Source: Actinomycetales bacterium
GTDB taxonomy: Bacteria; Actinomycetota; Actinomycetes; Actinomycetales; Kineosporiaceae
NCBI GenBank assembly: GCA_012719445.1
Contig: JAAYAH010000149.1
Coordinates: forward strand, 1 to 64,000
Length of the DNA stretch: 64,000 nucleotides
Reading direction: 5' to 3'
The notes beneath the pieces were generated by a model, which had not been told where the DNA came from, searched no databases, and worked only from the letters and a program-made list of their open reading frames with translations. Shown one piece after another: positions 51,281 through 59,643 of the stretch. The translations under genes were made by a program, and so were the position numbers. Numbering within the stretch: the stretch's first letter is position 1; each line of letters opens with the position of its first letter.

Positions 51281-52221
51281 CCTGGGAGAGCCAGGGCAAT
51301 GTCGTCCACGGCCTGCTGCAGCGACTGCGCGAGGACGTCGAGCAGCTGGAGCGACTGGTCATCGACCAGGACCTGCCGGCACGGGTGATCAGGGCCGAGG
51401 ACCATCTGGCCGAGGTCAGGGAACGCTCGGAGACCCAGGAGACCCAGCTCGCGGAGGCCGTCGCCTCGGTGAAGGACCTGATGGCGCTCGTCCGGCGGAT
51501 GGACGCCCGGGTGCTCTGGCTGGAGCGGAGGATCCGGCTCTCCGAGGCGGCGGTGCTGGAACTCGACGACGTCGACCCGGAGGTGGTGCGGCTGGCCGCC
51601 GTGGCCGAGTCCGGCCGGGTCGCCCGGCTGGCGCTGCTCACCTCGTCGGCCAGGGACGCGATGCTCCACGCGGTCGACGTCTTCGAGACCGCCGACGCGA
51701 CGGCGGCCGCGGAGCGGGACAGGGCTCTCGGTGCCGCCGTCCGGCTGGCGGACACCGAGCACCCGTCGGGCCCGCACCGCTCGGCCGCGACGGAGTTCCG
51801 GGCCGCGCTGACCGCGATGGAGGTCGCATCCGGTGAGGCGTCCCGGGCACGGGACGCGGCCCGCGAGGCCCGGCAGCGGCTGCGCCGGGACGACGCCCTC
51901 CGCTCGGAGTCGGAGGCGACCGTCGAGGACGGCGAACGGGCCTGGGCAACGCTCCGGGTCCGCCTGCGGACCCTGGTCGCCGAGGCGGTGGGCACGGCCG
52001 CGCTGCTGCCCAGTTGGTTCACCACCGTCCTCGGGCCGATGCCGCCCGCGGAGCACACCGACCGCTGGATGGAGGTCGCGACCGAGCTGCTGGCCTACCG
52101 GATCACCTACCGGATCGGTGACCCGGTCGTCGCCCTCGGTCCCGAGCCCGTCGGCGCGAGCCGGCAGCGGCACGACTGGTGGGCCGAGCTGGACCGGTCC
52201 CTGCGGGAGCTGCAGCGGTGA
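51277..52221 (+). CDS. Coiled-coil protein of unknown function
   Basis: 314 residues from GTG 51277 (GTGA overlap). Most of the protein is helical and charged. The first 100 residues show heptad patterns (LLQRLREDVEQLERLVIDQ, then DLMALVRRMDARVLWLERRI). A second helical region (ASGEASRARDAAREARQRLR) follows, and the C-terminal 90 residues contain hydrophobic and Trp residues. No membrane helix or catalytic motif. It likely binds the membrane protein encoded upstream. The function is open. Confidence 0.82.
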   Translation: MTWESQGNVVHGLLQRLREDVEQLERLVIDQDLPARVIRAEDHLAEVRERSETQETQLAEAVASVKDLMALVRRMDARVLWLERRIRLSEAAVLELDDVDPEVVRLAAVAESGRVARLALLTSSARDAMLHAVDVFETADATAAAERDRALGAAVRLADTEHPSGPHRSAATEFRAALTAMEVASGEASRARDAAREARQRLRRDDALRSESEATVEDGERAWATLRVRLRTLVAEAVGTAALLPSWFTTVLGPMPPAEHTDRWMEVATELLAYRITYRIGDPVVALGPEPVGASRQRHDWWAELDRSLRELQR

Positions 52222-52704
52222 CCGCGGGACCGTGAACCGACGCCGAGCCGCCGTGGACCGCGGAACGACCCCGGGTCGCCGTGGACCGTGAACCGACGCC
52301 GAGCCGCCGTGGGACCGCGGTTGACGACCCACCGCAGCCACTGATCGACGCGGGGTGAGACCCCGGTTCCGCCGGACACCGATCCGCCACCGACCGTTGC
52401 GGCGTGGAACACCGTCCGGGGGGTATCTTTCGCTGGACGACGCAACGTGTCGCGCCTCACACTCCTACGACACCGGATCCCCCATCCCGGATCCGGGTAC
52501 CCGGTCCCGACGACAGCCGGGACGGCCAATCGGTCAGCAGGGCACTCAGGACCTCGGTCCGGGGAGATCGCGGACCGTCCGCACATACGGTCGGGGCAAC
52601 CCGACGCGAAGGAGCCGGTCACAGCGTCGTGACGGCCTCATCACCGCGAGTGAACGGGGGATCCCCGGGATGCACGCGGACCCGATCGAGAAGGGGCAGC
52701 ACCT
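52222..52704. other. Upstream region of pckG with direct repeats
   Basis: About 480 bp. The 28-bp sequence from ACCGTGAACCGACG through GAGCCGCCGTGG occurs at 52229-52256 and 52285-52312, perfectly repeated at 56-bp spacing. The rest must hold the pckG promoter, but no clear box pair stands out. AAGGGG at the end is the pckG ribosome site. Confidence 0.5.
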
Positions 52705-54543
52705 GTGACCACCACCGACACCAGCTTCGGCCGCCTCACCGCCGGAGAGGGCGCCGGCGCGCCGACACCCCACGCCGTCCTTCGGGCCTGGGTCGACGAG
52801 ATTGCCGCGCTCACCACCCCTGACAGCATCGTCTGGGTCGACGGCTCCGAGGAGGAGAGCGAGCGCATCAACGACCTGCTCGTCGCCTCCGGCACCTACA
52901 CCCGCCTCACCGGCAAGCCGAACAGCTTCCGGGTGGCCTCCGACCCGAGTGATGTCGCCCGGGTGGAGGACCGCACCTTCATCTGTTCCACCCAGGCCGA
53001 CGACGCCGGTCCGACGAACCACTGGATGGACCCGGCCGAGATGCGCTCGGTCTTGACGGAGCTGTACCGCGGCTGCATGCGCGGTCGCACCATGTACGTG
53101 ATCCCCTTCGTCATGGGCCGGCTGGACGCCGAGCGCCCGTTCTTCGGCGTCGAGATCACCGACAGCGCGTACGTCGTGGCCCACATGCGCATCATGACGC
53201 GGATGGGCGCCGACGTCCTGGCCAGGATGGGTGACGACGCCCCGTTCGTGAAGTGCCTGCACTCCGTGGGCGCCCCGCTCGAGCCGGGACAGGCCGACGT
53301 CCCCTGGCCGTGCAACCCGACGAAGTACATCACCCACTTCCCCGAGTCCCGGGAGATCTGGAGCTTCGGCTCCGGCTACGGCGGCAACGCCCTGCTCGGC
53401 AAGAAGTGCTACAGCCTCCGGATCGCCTCCGTGATGGCCCGGGACGAGGGCTGGCTGGCCGAGCACATGCTCATCCTCAAGCTGACCAGCCCCGAGCAGA
53501 AGGTCTACTACGTCGCGGCAGCCTTCCCGAGCGCCTGCGGCAAGACCAACATGGCCATGATCGAGCCGACGATCCCCGGCTGGACGACCGAGATGATCGG
53601 CGACGACATCGCCTGGATGCACTTCGGCCCCGACGGCCGGCTCTACGCCCAGAACCCCGAGGCCGGGCTGTTCGGGGTCGCCCCGGGCACCGGCTACGAC
53701 ACCAACCCGAACGCCATGCGGGCCATCGAGGCCGGTCACTCGGTGTTCACCAACGTCGCCCTCACCGACGACGGTGACGTGTGGTGGGAGGGCGCGACCA
53801 AGGAGCAGCCGGCCCACCTCGTCGACTGGAAGGGCAACGACTGGACGCCGGGCAACGGCGTGCTCAGCTCGCACCCGAACAGCCGCTTCTGCACCCCGAT
53901 CACCAACTGCTCGATCCTCGCCCCCGAGTACCACGACCCGCAGGGCGTGCCGATCTCGGCGATCCTGTTCGGCGGGCGCAGGGCGTCGACCGTCCCGCTC
54001 GTCGACGAGGCACGGGACTGGACGCACGGCGTCTTCCTCGGGGCGACGACGTCCAGCGAGACGACGGCCGCCGCGGCGGGTGCCGTTGGCGTGGTCCGCC
54101 GCGACCCGATGGCCATGCTGCCCTTCATCGGCTACCACGTGGGCGACTACTTCCAGCACTGGATCGAGGTCGGCAAGTCCGCCGACGCCGCCAAGCTGCC
54201 CCGGATCTACTTCGTCAACTGGTTCCGCAAGGGCGACGACGGCCGCTGGCTGTGGCCGGGCTTCGGCGAGAACAGCCGGGTGCTGGAGTGGATCATCCGC
54301 CGGATCGAGGGCACCGCCGAGGCGACGGAGACCCCGATCGGCTACGTCCCGACGCCCTCGTCGCTGAACACCGAGGGCCTCGACCTCGACCCGACAGACC
54401 TCAAGGCCGCCCTCACCGTGCACGACGACGAGTGGCGCACGGAGCTCCCGCTCATCGAGGAGTGGTTCGCCAGGATCGGTGACAGGGTGCCCGGCGAGCT
54501 GCGCAGGGAGTTGGACGCCCTGCGGAGCAGCCTCGGCGCCTGA
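52705..54543 (+). CDS. pckG: Phosphoenolpyruvate carboxykinase (GTP)
   Basis: 612 residues from GTG 52705 (AAGGGG 8 nt upstream), the normal length. The nucleotide-binding loop is [17 protein letters not shown], and the metal/substrate region [10 protein letters not shown] and oxaloacetate motif ([19 protein letters not shown]) are visible. It also has [13 protein letters not shown]-type sequence near the C-terminus. The enzyme converts oxaloacetate and GTP to phosphoenolpyruvate, GDP and CO2 in the cytoplasm. It supports gluconeogenesis, and anaplerosis in some actinobacteria. Single gene with a strong terminator downstream. Confidence 0.98.
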   Translation: MTTTDTSFGRLTAGEGAGAPTPHAVLRAWVDEIAALTTPDSIVWVDGSEEESERINDLLVASGTYTRLTGKPNSFRVASDPSDVARVEDRTFICSTQADDAGPTNHWMDPAEMRSVLTELYRGCMRGRTMYVIPFVMGRLDAERPFFGVEITDSAYVVAHMRIMTRMGADVLARMGDDAPFVKCLHSVGAPLEPGQADVPWPCNPTKYITHFPESREIWSFGSGYGGNALLGKKCYSLRIASVMARDEGWLAEHMLILKLTSPEQKVYYVAAAFPSACGKTNMAMIEPTIPGWTTEMIGDDIAWMHFGPDGRLYAQNPEAGLFGVAPGTGYDTNPNAMRAIEAGHSVFTNVALTDDGDVWWEGATKEQPAHLVDWKGNDWTPGNGVLSSHPNSRFCTPITNCSILAPEYHDPQGVPISAILFGGRRASTVPLVDEARDWTHGVFLGATTSSETTAAAAGAVGVVRRDPMAMLPFIGYHVGDYFQHWIEVGKSADAAKLPRIYFVNWFRKGDDGRWLWPGFGENSRVLEWIIRRIEGTAEATETPIGYVPTPSSLNTEGLDLDPTDLKAALTVHDDEWRTELPLIEEWFARIGDRVPGELRRELDALRSSLGA

Positions 54544-54585
54544 GAACCGACCGGTCGGGGCTGCTCCCGGCCGGGACCGACCGAC

Positions 54586-54627
54586 GGACGGCCCGCGTGT
54601 CCCCCTCCCGGGGCGCGCGGGCCGTCC
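54586..54627. terminator. Bidirectional terminator after pckG
   Basis: GGACGGCCCGCG pairs perfectly (12 bp) with CGCGGGCCGTCC across an 18-nt loop that contains a smaller CCCC/GGGG stem. It sits between the pckG stop and the convergent gene ending at 54636. Confidence 0.8.
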
Positions 54628-54635
54628 GGTACGCC

Positions 54636-55607
54636 CTACTCGTAGAGCACGTACTCCGGTTTCGGGCGCAGCTTCATCACCTGTGACGGCTTCATCAGCC
54701 GGGCCCCGCCCTCGGTGTCCTCCTCGTAGAAGAGCTTGAACCCGGGGTGCGTGGATCCCGGCAGGTCGCGGACCACGCGTTTCCAGGTGGACTCCTTCTG
54801 CGCCCTCGACCCGATCCCGTCAGCCGACATGATCACGGCGACGCCCTCGTGCGTGCCGATGCCGGCCGGTCTGCGCACGACCTTGGGGATGAGCCGGTGG
54901 ACCACCAGGGCCTTCTCGGGCAGGTCCTCCCGGGCGACGAGCTTCTTCACCCACCGGGCGACCGGCCGGAGCTCGGCGCCGGTGGTGCTGCCGAACACCC
55001 TGCCGGGGACCTGCCCCGAGCCCACGGCCCACTCGGGGTCGAGGGCGAGGCCGACGTCGGGCTCCCGCAGCCACTTCTCCAGGGCCTTCACCTCGTCGAG
55101 GAAGTCGGCCCGCCCCGGCTGGATGTTGAGCAGCAGCAGGGCCCGGTGCCGGCGGGCGGCGTCCAGGTACTCCTGGATGACCCGGTCGTCGATCCGGCCC
55201 CGGTAGAGGCCGTCGGGACCGGGACGTGGGTGGGCGACCACCGTCACCAGCTCGAACACGGGCAGGATGCGGCGACCGTCCCCGTCGTAGGAGCGGCCGA
55301 GCTTCTCGATCTCGCGGCCCCTCGCGTCGATGTCGCCGACGCCGAGCCTGCCGAAGGCCGCGGTGCCGGGACCCCCGGAGTAACCGACCAGCCGATACCT
55401 CGGGAAGAGCTTCCTCCCGCCCCTCGGCAGCTCCAGGGTGGGCTTCCACGGCGTGCCGAGGGTCGCCCGGGGGGTCGGCCGGGGTCCTGGGGTCGCAACG
55501 GGTCCCCGGTCCCGGGTGTCCCCGGTGAGCAGGACGGCGAGCAGGGCGACGGCGACCACCTTCGCGGTCGCCACCACGAACGGGGCGTCCACCCGGAGCC
55601 GACGCAT
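54636..55607 (-). CDS. Exported protein of unknown family
   Basis: 323 residues from ATG 55607 (GGGGAG 8 nt upstream); a GTG one codon earlier is possible. A membrane anchor or signal (VVATAKVVAVALLAVLLTG, about 12-33) is followed by a Pro/Thr-rich stretch and then a globular domain of about 260 residues. That domain has alternating strands and helices: RYRLVGYSGGPGTAAFGRLG, ALLLLNIQPGRADFLDE, LALDPEWAV, and EGVAVIMSADGIG. This could be a TIM-barrel-like, perhaps glycoside-hydrolase-like domain, but no catalytic pair can be fixed. No family recognised with confidence. Confidence 0.85.
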   Translation of the reverse strand: MRRLRVDAPFVVATAKVVAVALLAVLLTGDTRDRGPVATPGPRPTPRATLGTPWKPTLELPRGGRKLFPRYRLVGYSGGPGTAAFGRLGVGDIDARGREIEKLGRSYDGDGRRILPVFELVTVVAHPRPGPDGLYRGRIDDRVIQEYLDAARRHRALLLLNIQPGRADFLDEVKALEKWLREPDVGLALDPEWAVGSGQVPGRVFGSTTGAELRPVARWVKKLVAREDLPEKALVVHRLIPKVVRRPAGIGTHEGVAVIMSADGIGSRAQKESTWKRVVRDLPGSTHPGFKLFYEEDTEGGARLMKPSQVMKLRPKPEYVLYE

Positions 55608-55828
55608 CACTGCTGCTCCCCTCACCGTCCCTCCCCTCGCCGAGCGGGTGCTCCTCATCGGACCGGGTGCTCCTCGGACCGGGTGTTCCTCGCACCCGGA
55701 CCGACCACCTTGGCAGGCTCCGCCGGAACCCGCCAGACCTCGATCCGGACAGCGGGACGGGGAACGATCCGGGCGTCGACCACCCGACGCGACGAGGCCC
55801 CGGTCGGTCGACCGGGGCCTCGTCAGTG

Positions 55829-55920
55829 CGGAGGCGGCGGGATTTGAACCCGCGAGGGGGCTTCAAACCCCCAACCCGCTTAGCAGGCGGGCGCCATAGA
55901 CCGGGCTAGGCGACGCCTCC
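55829..55920 (-). tRNA. tRNA-Ser (anticodon GCT)
   Basis: 92 nt on the minus strand, CCA not encoded. Acceptor stem GGAGGCG/CGCCTCC; anticodon stem CCCGC/GCGGG with loop CTGCTAA (anticodon GCT); a long variable arm (GGGGGTTTGAAGCCCCC), as in class II tRNAs; T-loop GGTTCAAATCC. Confidence 0.97.
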
Positions 55921-56011
55921 TGGAGACCCAGCAAGGGTAGCGGTCCCCGTCGACCGGGAGCAAAACAACTTCGCACCGATCACGCCGCCGATGACCACGG
56001 AACGTCACCTC

Positions 56012-56041
56012 AGAGCGACGATCATGTCGATTCGTCGCTCT
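56012..56041. repeat. 10-bp inverted repeat upstream of the LCP genes
   Basis: AGAGCGACGA and TCGTCGCTCT are perfect inverted repeats with a 10-nt spacer, in the 250-bp region between tRNA-Ser and the small ORF at 56168. It may be an operator or attenuator; no protein partner is known. Confidence 0.4.
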
Positions 56042-56167
56042 CCGGAGATCAACTGGAGAGGAATGGTCGGGATCGGGCAACGTTCCGGTCACCCGAGGCG
56101 TCATTATCAAGACGACACGGTCACCTGAGCACCTCGGGGCCGGGGTCGGCGCGGAGGGGACGCACCC

Positions 56168-56362
56168 ATGAGTGAGCTGGTACCGGGAGCTGTGGACGGA
56201 TTGCGGGCAACGGTCATCCCACCCACAGGATCACGTGCCAGACTTGCCCCTCGTGAGCCCAGCTCCCGGTGGTCCGGATCGAGCGGGCAGCCCCGGATAC
56301 GTCCCCGGGGCCTGAGCTGTGGCCGGACGCCTCACGGCCACCTGTACGAGGAGGAGCGGTGA
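56168..56362 (+). CDS. Possible 64-residue upstream ORF
   Basis: ATG 56168 has GGAGGGG 8 nt upstream, and the stop overlaps the LCP start (GTGA). The product (starting MSELVPGAVDGLRATVIPP) is Pro/Ser/Arg-rich and unlike known proteins. The second LCP gene has the same GAGGAGCGGTGACCC start context without such an ORF, so the overlap may be chance. Confidence 0.3.
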   Translation: MSELVPGAVDGLRATVIPPTGSRARLAPREPSSRWSGSSGQPRIRPRGLSCGRTPHGHLYEEER

Positions 56363-57987
56363 CCCAGGTCGCGGCCAGCCCCCGGCGGGTGCGGCGCGAA
56401 GTCGACGCCCGCCACCAGCGGGCCGTGCGCACCGGTCCACCGCTCGCCCGTCGCGGGCGGCACGCGACGCCGGTCGGCCAGGGGTTCGGCTATCTCGTGG
56501 GCTGGACGATCCTCGGCACGATGGTCCCCGGCAGCGGACTGGTCGCCGCGGGACGGCGGATGCTCGGCGGGCTGATCATCACCGGGACCGTCGTCCTCGG
56601 TGCGGCCGCTGCGGCGTTCGTCCTCGTCAACGGCAACCAGAAGGCCGTGATCCGGCTCGGTTCGGACACCGACTTCCTGCTCGTCGCGGCAGTCTCGGTC
56701 ACGACCCTCGGCCTGGTCTGGGCCCTCGTCGTCCTCGGCACGCACGGGGCGCTCCGCCGCGGGGCGGAGCTGAGCGGCGGCCAGAAGGTCCTCGCCTTCG
56801 GCCTGGTGCTCGCCCTCGTCGGCGCCATCGGTATCCCCACGGCCGAGGCCACCCGGTACACGCTGATCCATCGTGACCTCGTGATGACGATCTTCTCCGA
56901 CGAGGACGACCCCACGACGGGGGTCAAGCCCCAGGCCGAGAAGCCTAACCCGTGGGCGGGCATCCCCCGGGTGAACGTCATGCTCCTCGGCGGGGACGAC
57001 GGCGCGGGCCGGGTCGGAACCCGCCCGGACACGGTCATCCTGGCCAGTGTCGACACCAGGACCGGCAACACGGTCCTGTTCAACATCCCCCGCAATCTGG
57101 AGAAGGCGCCGTTCCCGCCCGGGACGCAGGGGCACGCCGCCTGGCCGGACGGCTTCGGTCCCACCTTCGGCGGCCCGCAGTACAACTGCGGCCAGAGCGG
57201 CGAGCTGTGCTTCTTCAACGCGATCTGGGCGACCGCCGAGGCCAACCGGCAGTACTTCCCCGGGGTCAGGAACCCCGGCCTGCTGGCGACCAAGCAGGCG
57301 GTCGAGGGCGTGCTCGGCCTGAAGGTCGACTACTACGGGAAGCTCAACCTGGCCGGGTTCGAGGACTTCGTGGACGCCATCGGGGGCGTGACCCTCAACG
57401 TCAAGCGGGACATCCCCATCGGCGGGGGGACCAACCAGCTCACCGGGGGCAAGAACCCGATCCACGGCTGGATCCGCACGGGGAGGCGGCACCTCAACGG
57501 CAAGTACGCGCTCTGGTTCGCCCGGTCCAGAGAGGGCTCCGACAACTGGGAGCGGATGCAGCGCCAGCAGTGCGTCATCGGCGCCCTGACCCGCCAGGCC
57601 GACCCGCTCAAGGTCGCCAGGGCGTACCCGAGGCTGGCGGTGTCGGCGAAGAAGAACATCTCGACGAACATCCCCCGGCAGCAGATCGACGCCTGGGTGG
57701 AGCTGGCCTTGAAGGTGAAGGACGCGGAGGTCACTAGTCTGACCCTGAACAAGGCCGTCATCGGGGGGGACGCGGCGAACCCTGACTTCTATCGGATCCA
57801 GCTCCTGGTCCGACGGGCGATCAGGGCCTCGACGGCACCGAAGCCCACCCCGACACCGACGGTCGACCCCGTCACCGGAGCGACGGTGACCCCGAGCCCG
57901 ACGAGCAGCCCGAGACGTACCCAGAGGCCAACGACCACCCGCACGGTGGACCCGAGCAGGGCGCAGAGCATCACCGACATCTGCTGA
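56359..57987 (+). CDS. LytR-CpsA-Psr (LCP) family protein, copy 1
   Basis: 542 residues from GTG 56359 with GAGGAGGAG just upstream. Several N-terminal membrane helices (GYLVGWTILGTMVPGSG, LIITGTVVLGAAAAAFVLV, LLVAAVSVTTLGLVWALVVL, VLAFGLVLALVGAIGIP) are more than the single helix of most LCP proteins. The extracellular LCP domain (about 210-480) shows VNVMLLGGDDGAG, RPDTVILASVDTRTG, FNIPRNLE, DYYGKLNLAGFEDFVDAIGG and WFARSREGSDNWERM. LCP enzymes attach wall polymers to peptidoglycan from polyprenyl carriers. A Thr/Pro/Arg tail ends in ITDIC. Copy 2 follows after 40 bp. Confidence 0.95.
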   Translation: MTQVAASPRRVRREVDARHQRAVRTGPPLARRGRHATPVGQGFGYLVGWTILGTMVPGSGLVAAGRRMLGGLIITGTVVLGAAAAAFVLVNGNQKAVIRLGSDTDFLLVAAVSVTTLGLVWALVVLGTHGALRRGAELSGGQKVLAFGLVLALVGAIGIPTAEATRYTLIHRDLVMTIFSDEDDPTTGVKPQAEKPNPWAGIPRVNVMLLGGDDGAGRVGTRPDTVILASVDTRTGNTVLFNIPRNLEKAPFPPGTQGHAAWPDGFGPTFGGPQYNCGQSGELCFFNAIWATAEANRQYFPGVRNPGLLATKQAVEGVLGLKVDYYGKLNLAGFEDFVDAIGGVTLNVKRDIPIGGGTNQLTGGKNPIHGWIRTGRRHLNGKYALWFARSREGSDNWERMQRQQCVIGALTRQADPLKVARAYPRLAVSAKKNISTNIPRQQIDAWVELALKVKDAEVTSLTLNKAVIGGDAANPDFYRIQLLVRRAIRASTAPKPTPTPTVDPVTGATVTPSPTSSPRRTQRPTTTRTVDPSRAQSITDIC

Positions 57988-58027
57988 CGACCCGGGCCGC
58001 CCTCGCGGAGACGACCGAGGAGGAGCG

Positions 58028-59635
58028 GTGACCCGGAGGGCACCCGACGCCTGGACGAGCGGTCCGGCCGGCGGCACCCGCCATCGGGCTGCTGACGGAA
58101 CCGGGCGGCCCCGCCGTGGCAGCCACTCCGCTGCCTCGCCCCAGGGGTTCGGCCGGCTCGTCGGCTGGACCATCCTCGGCACCGTCGTCCCGGGGACCGG
58201 CCTGCTGGTGGCGGGCCGGCGGATCGCGGGGAGCACCGCCCTCGTCGTCCTCGGCGGGCTCTCCCTCGGCGGGGTCGCGGCCCTCGGCTACGCCCGGAGC
58301 AAGGGGGTCTCCGGCATCACCCCGATCCTGGTCCGGATCGGGTTCAGCCCGTCCAGCCTGCTCTACATCGCCGCAACCGTCGTGGTGCTGGCCTCGCTGT
58401 GGGTTGCGGTGACCGTCGGCACCCACGTCTCGCTGCGCCGGTTCACCCTGCTCACCGGGGCGCAGAACGTCCTGGCCGGCGCTCTCGTACTGGCCCTCGT
58501 CGGGGCGGTCGCGGTGCCGGCGGCGGAGGTGACCCGCCTGGTGCTCATCCAGCGCGACCTCGTCACCTCGGTCTTCGCCGACGGCGGCAGCCGGAAGGGG
58601 ACCGACCCCGACCTCGGCGGGGCCGACCCGTGGGCCGGCGTCCCACGGGTGAACGTGCTGCTGCTCGGCGGCGACGACGGTCGCGGCCGGACCGGGGTAC
58701 GGCCCGACACGATCATCCTCGCCAGCATCGACACCCGCACCGGTGACACCCTGATCTTCAGCATCCCCCGGCAGATCCAGCAGGCACCCTTCCCACCCGG
58801 CACGACGGGGTACCGCGCCTGGCCGTACGGGTTCGGCCCGGCGCTCGAACGGGAGCAGACCGAGGCGGACTGCACGGTGACCGGACAGCCCTGCTTCTTC
58901 TACGCCATCTGGCGCACCGCCGAGGAGCACCGGGAGTACTTCCCCGGCGACCCGAACCCCGGTCTGACGGCGACCAAGCAGGCCGTCGAGGGCATCCTCG
59001 GCCTGCACGTCGACTACTACGGCAAGGTGAACCTCCGCGGCTTCGCCGAGTTCGTCGACGCCATCGGCGGGTTGCGGCTCAACGTCAAGAAGAACCTGCC
59101 CATCGGCGGGGGGGAGAACAAGGTGACCGGCGGCCAGAACCCGATCACCGGCTGGATCCGCAAGGGCGACAACCGGCTCCTCGACGGAGACGACGCCCTG
59201 TGGTTCGCCCGCTCCCGCGCCATGTCGACCAACTGGGAGCGGATGGCCCGCCAGCAGTGCGTCATCGGCGCGCTCGCCGACCAGGCCGAGCCCATGAAGG
59301 TCGCCCTCGCCTACCCCCGGATCGCCCGGTCCGCGAAGCGGAACATCACCACCGACATCCCGTACCAGCAGGTCGACGCGTGGGTGGAGTTGGCGACCCG
59401 GGTCCAGAAGGCGCAGGTCCGCAGCCTCGTCATCGACCACGAGATCTTCGGCTCGGACTTCCACCCCGACTATGCCGCCATCCGGCAGGCGGTGCAGACG
59501 GCACTGACCACCCCACCCGCGCCGAGGAGGACCACGACCCCGGGGGCGACCCCCTCGCCGACCGCCACCCCCGGCAGGACCCCCCGGACCACGGCGCCGC
59601 CGGACGTCCCGCAGGACGTCACCGACATCTGCTGA
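58028..59635 (+). CDS. LytR-CpsA-Psr (LCP) family protein, copy 2
   Basis: 535 residues from GTG 58028, with the same GAGGAGGAGCGGTG start context as copy 1. The layout is the same: four N-terminal membrane helices (starting GRLVGWTILGTVVPGTGLLV), then an LCP domain with VNVLLLGGDDGRG, RPDTIILASIDTRTG, FSIPRQIQ, DYYGKVNLRGFAEFVDAIGG and WFARSRAMSTNWERM. The C-terminus again ends with Thr/Pro and VTDIC. It is a tandem duplicate that may act on a different wall polymer. Arg residues of the active site (RPDT, SIPRQ, ARSR) are retained in both. Confidence 0.95.
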   Translation: MTRRAPDAWTSGPAGGTRHRAADGTGRPRRGSHSAASPQGFGRLVGWTILGTVVPGTGLLVAGRRIAGSTALVVLGGLSLGGVAALGYARSKGVSGITPILVRIGFSPSSLLYIAATVVVLASLWVAVTVGTHVSLRRFTLLTGAQNVLAGALVLALVGAVAVPAAEVTRLVLIQRDLVTSVFADGGSRKGTDPDLGGADPWAGVPRVNVLLLGGDDGRGRTGVRPDTIILASIDTRTGDTLIFSIPRQIQQAPFPPGTTGYRAWPYGFGPALEREQTEADCTVTGQPCFFYAIWRTAEEHREYFPGDPNPGLTATKQAVEGILGLHVDYYGKVNLRGFAEFVDAIGGLRLNVKKNLPIGGGENKVTGGQNPITGWIRKGDNRLLDGDDALWFARSRAMSTNWERMARQQCVIGALADQAEPMKVALAYPRIARSAKRNITTDIPYQQVDAWVELATRVQKAQVRSLVIDHEIFGSDFHPDYAAIRQAVQTALTTPPAPRRTTTPGATPSPTATPGRTPRTTAPPDVPQDVTDIC

Positions 59636-59643
59636 CCCGCGGG

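Noticed and set aside
48400-52221. 1273-residue plus-strand protein
   Set aside because: Only the last 314 codons (from GTG 51277) look coding; the rest lies opposite the nitroreductase and serpin genes or out of frame with the coiled-coil membrane gene.
56061-56126. 21-codon leader peptide (ATG 56061) with a GGAGAGGA site
   Set aside because: It is too short, of unremarkable composition and lacks any attenuator structure linked to its codons; chance is likely.
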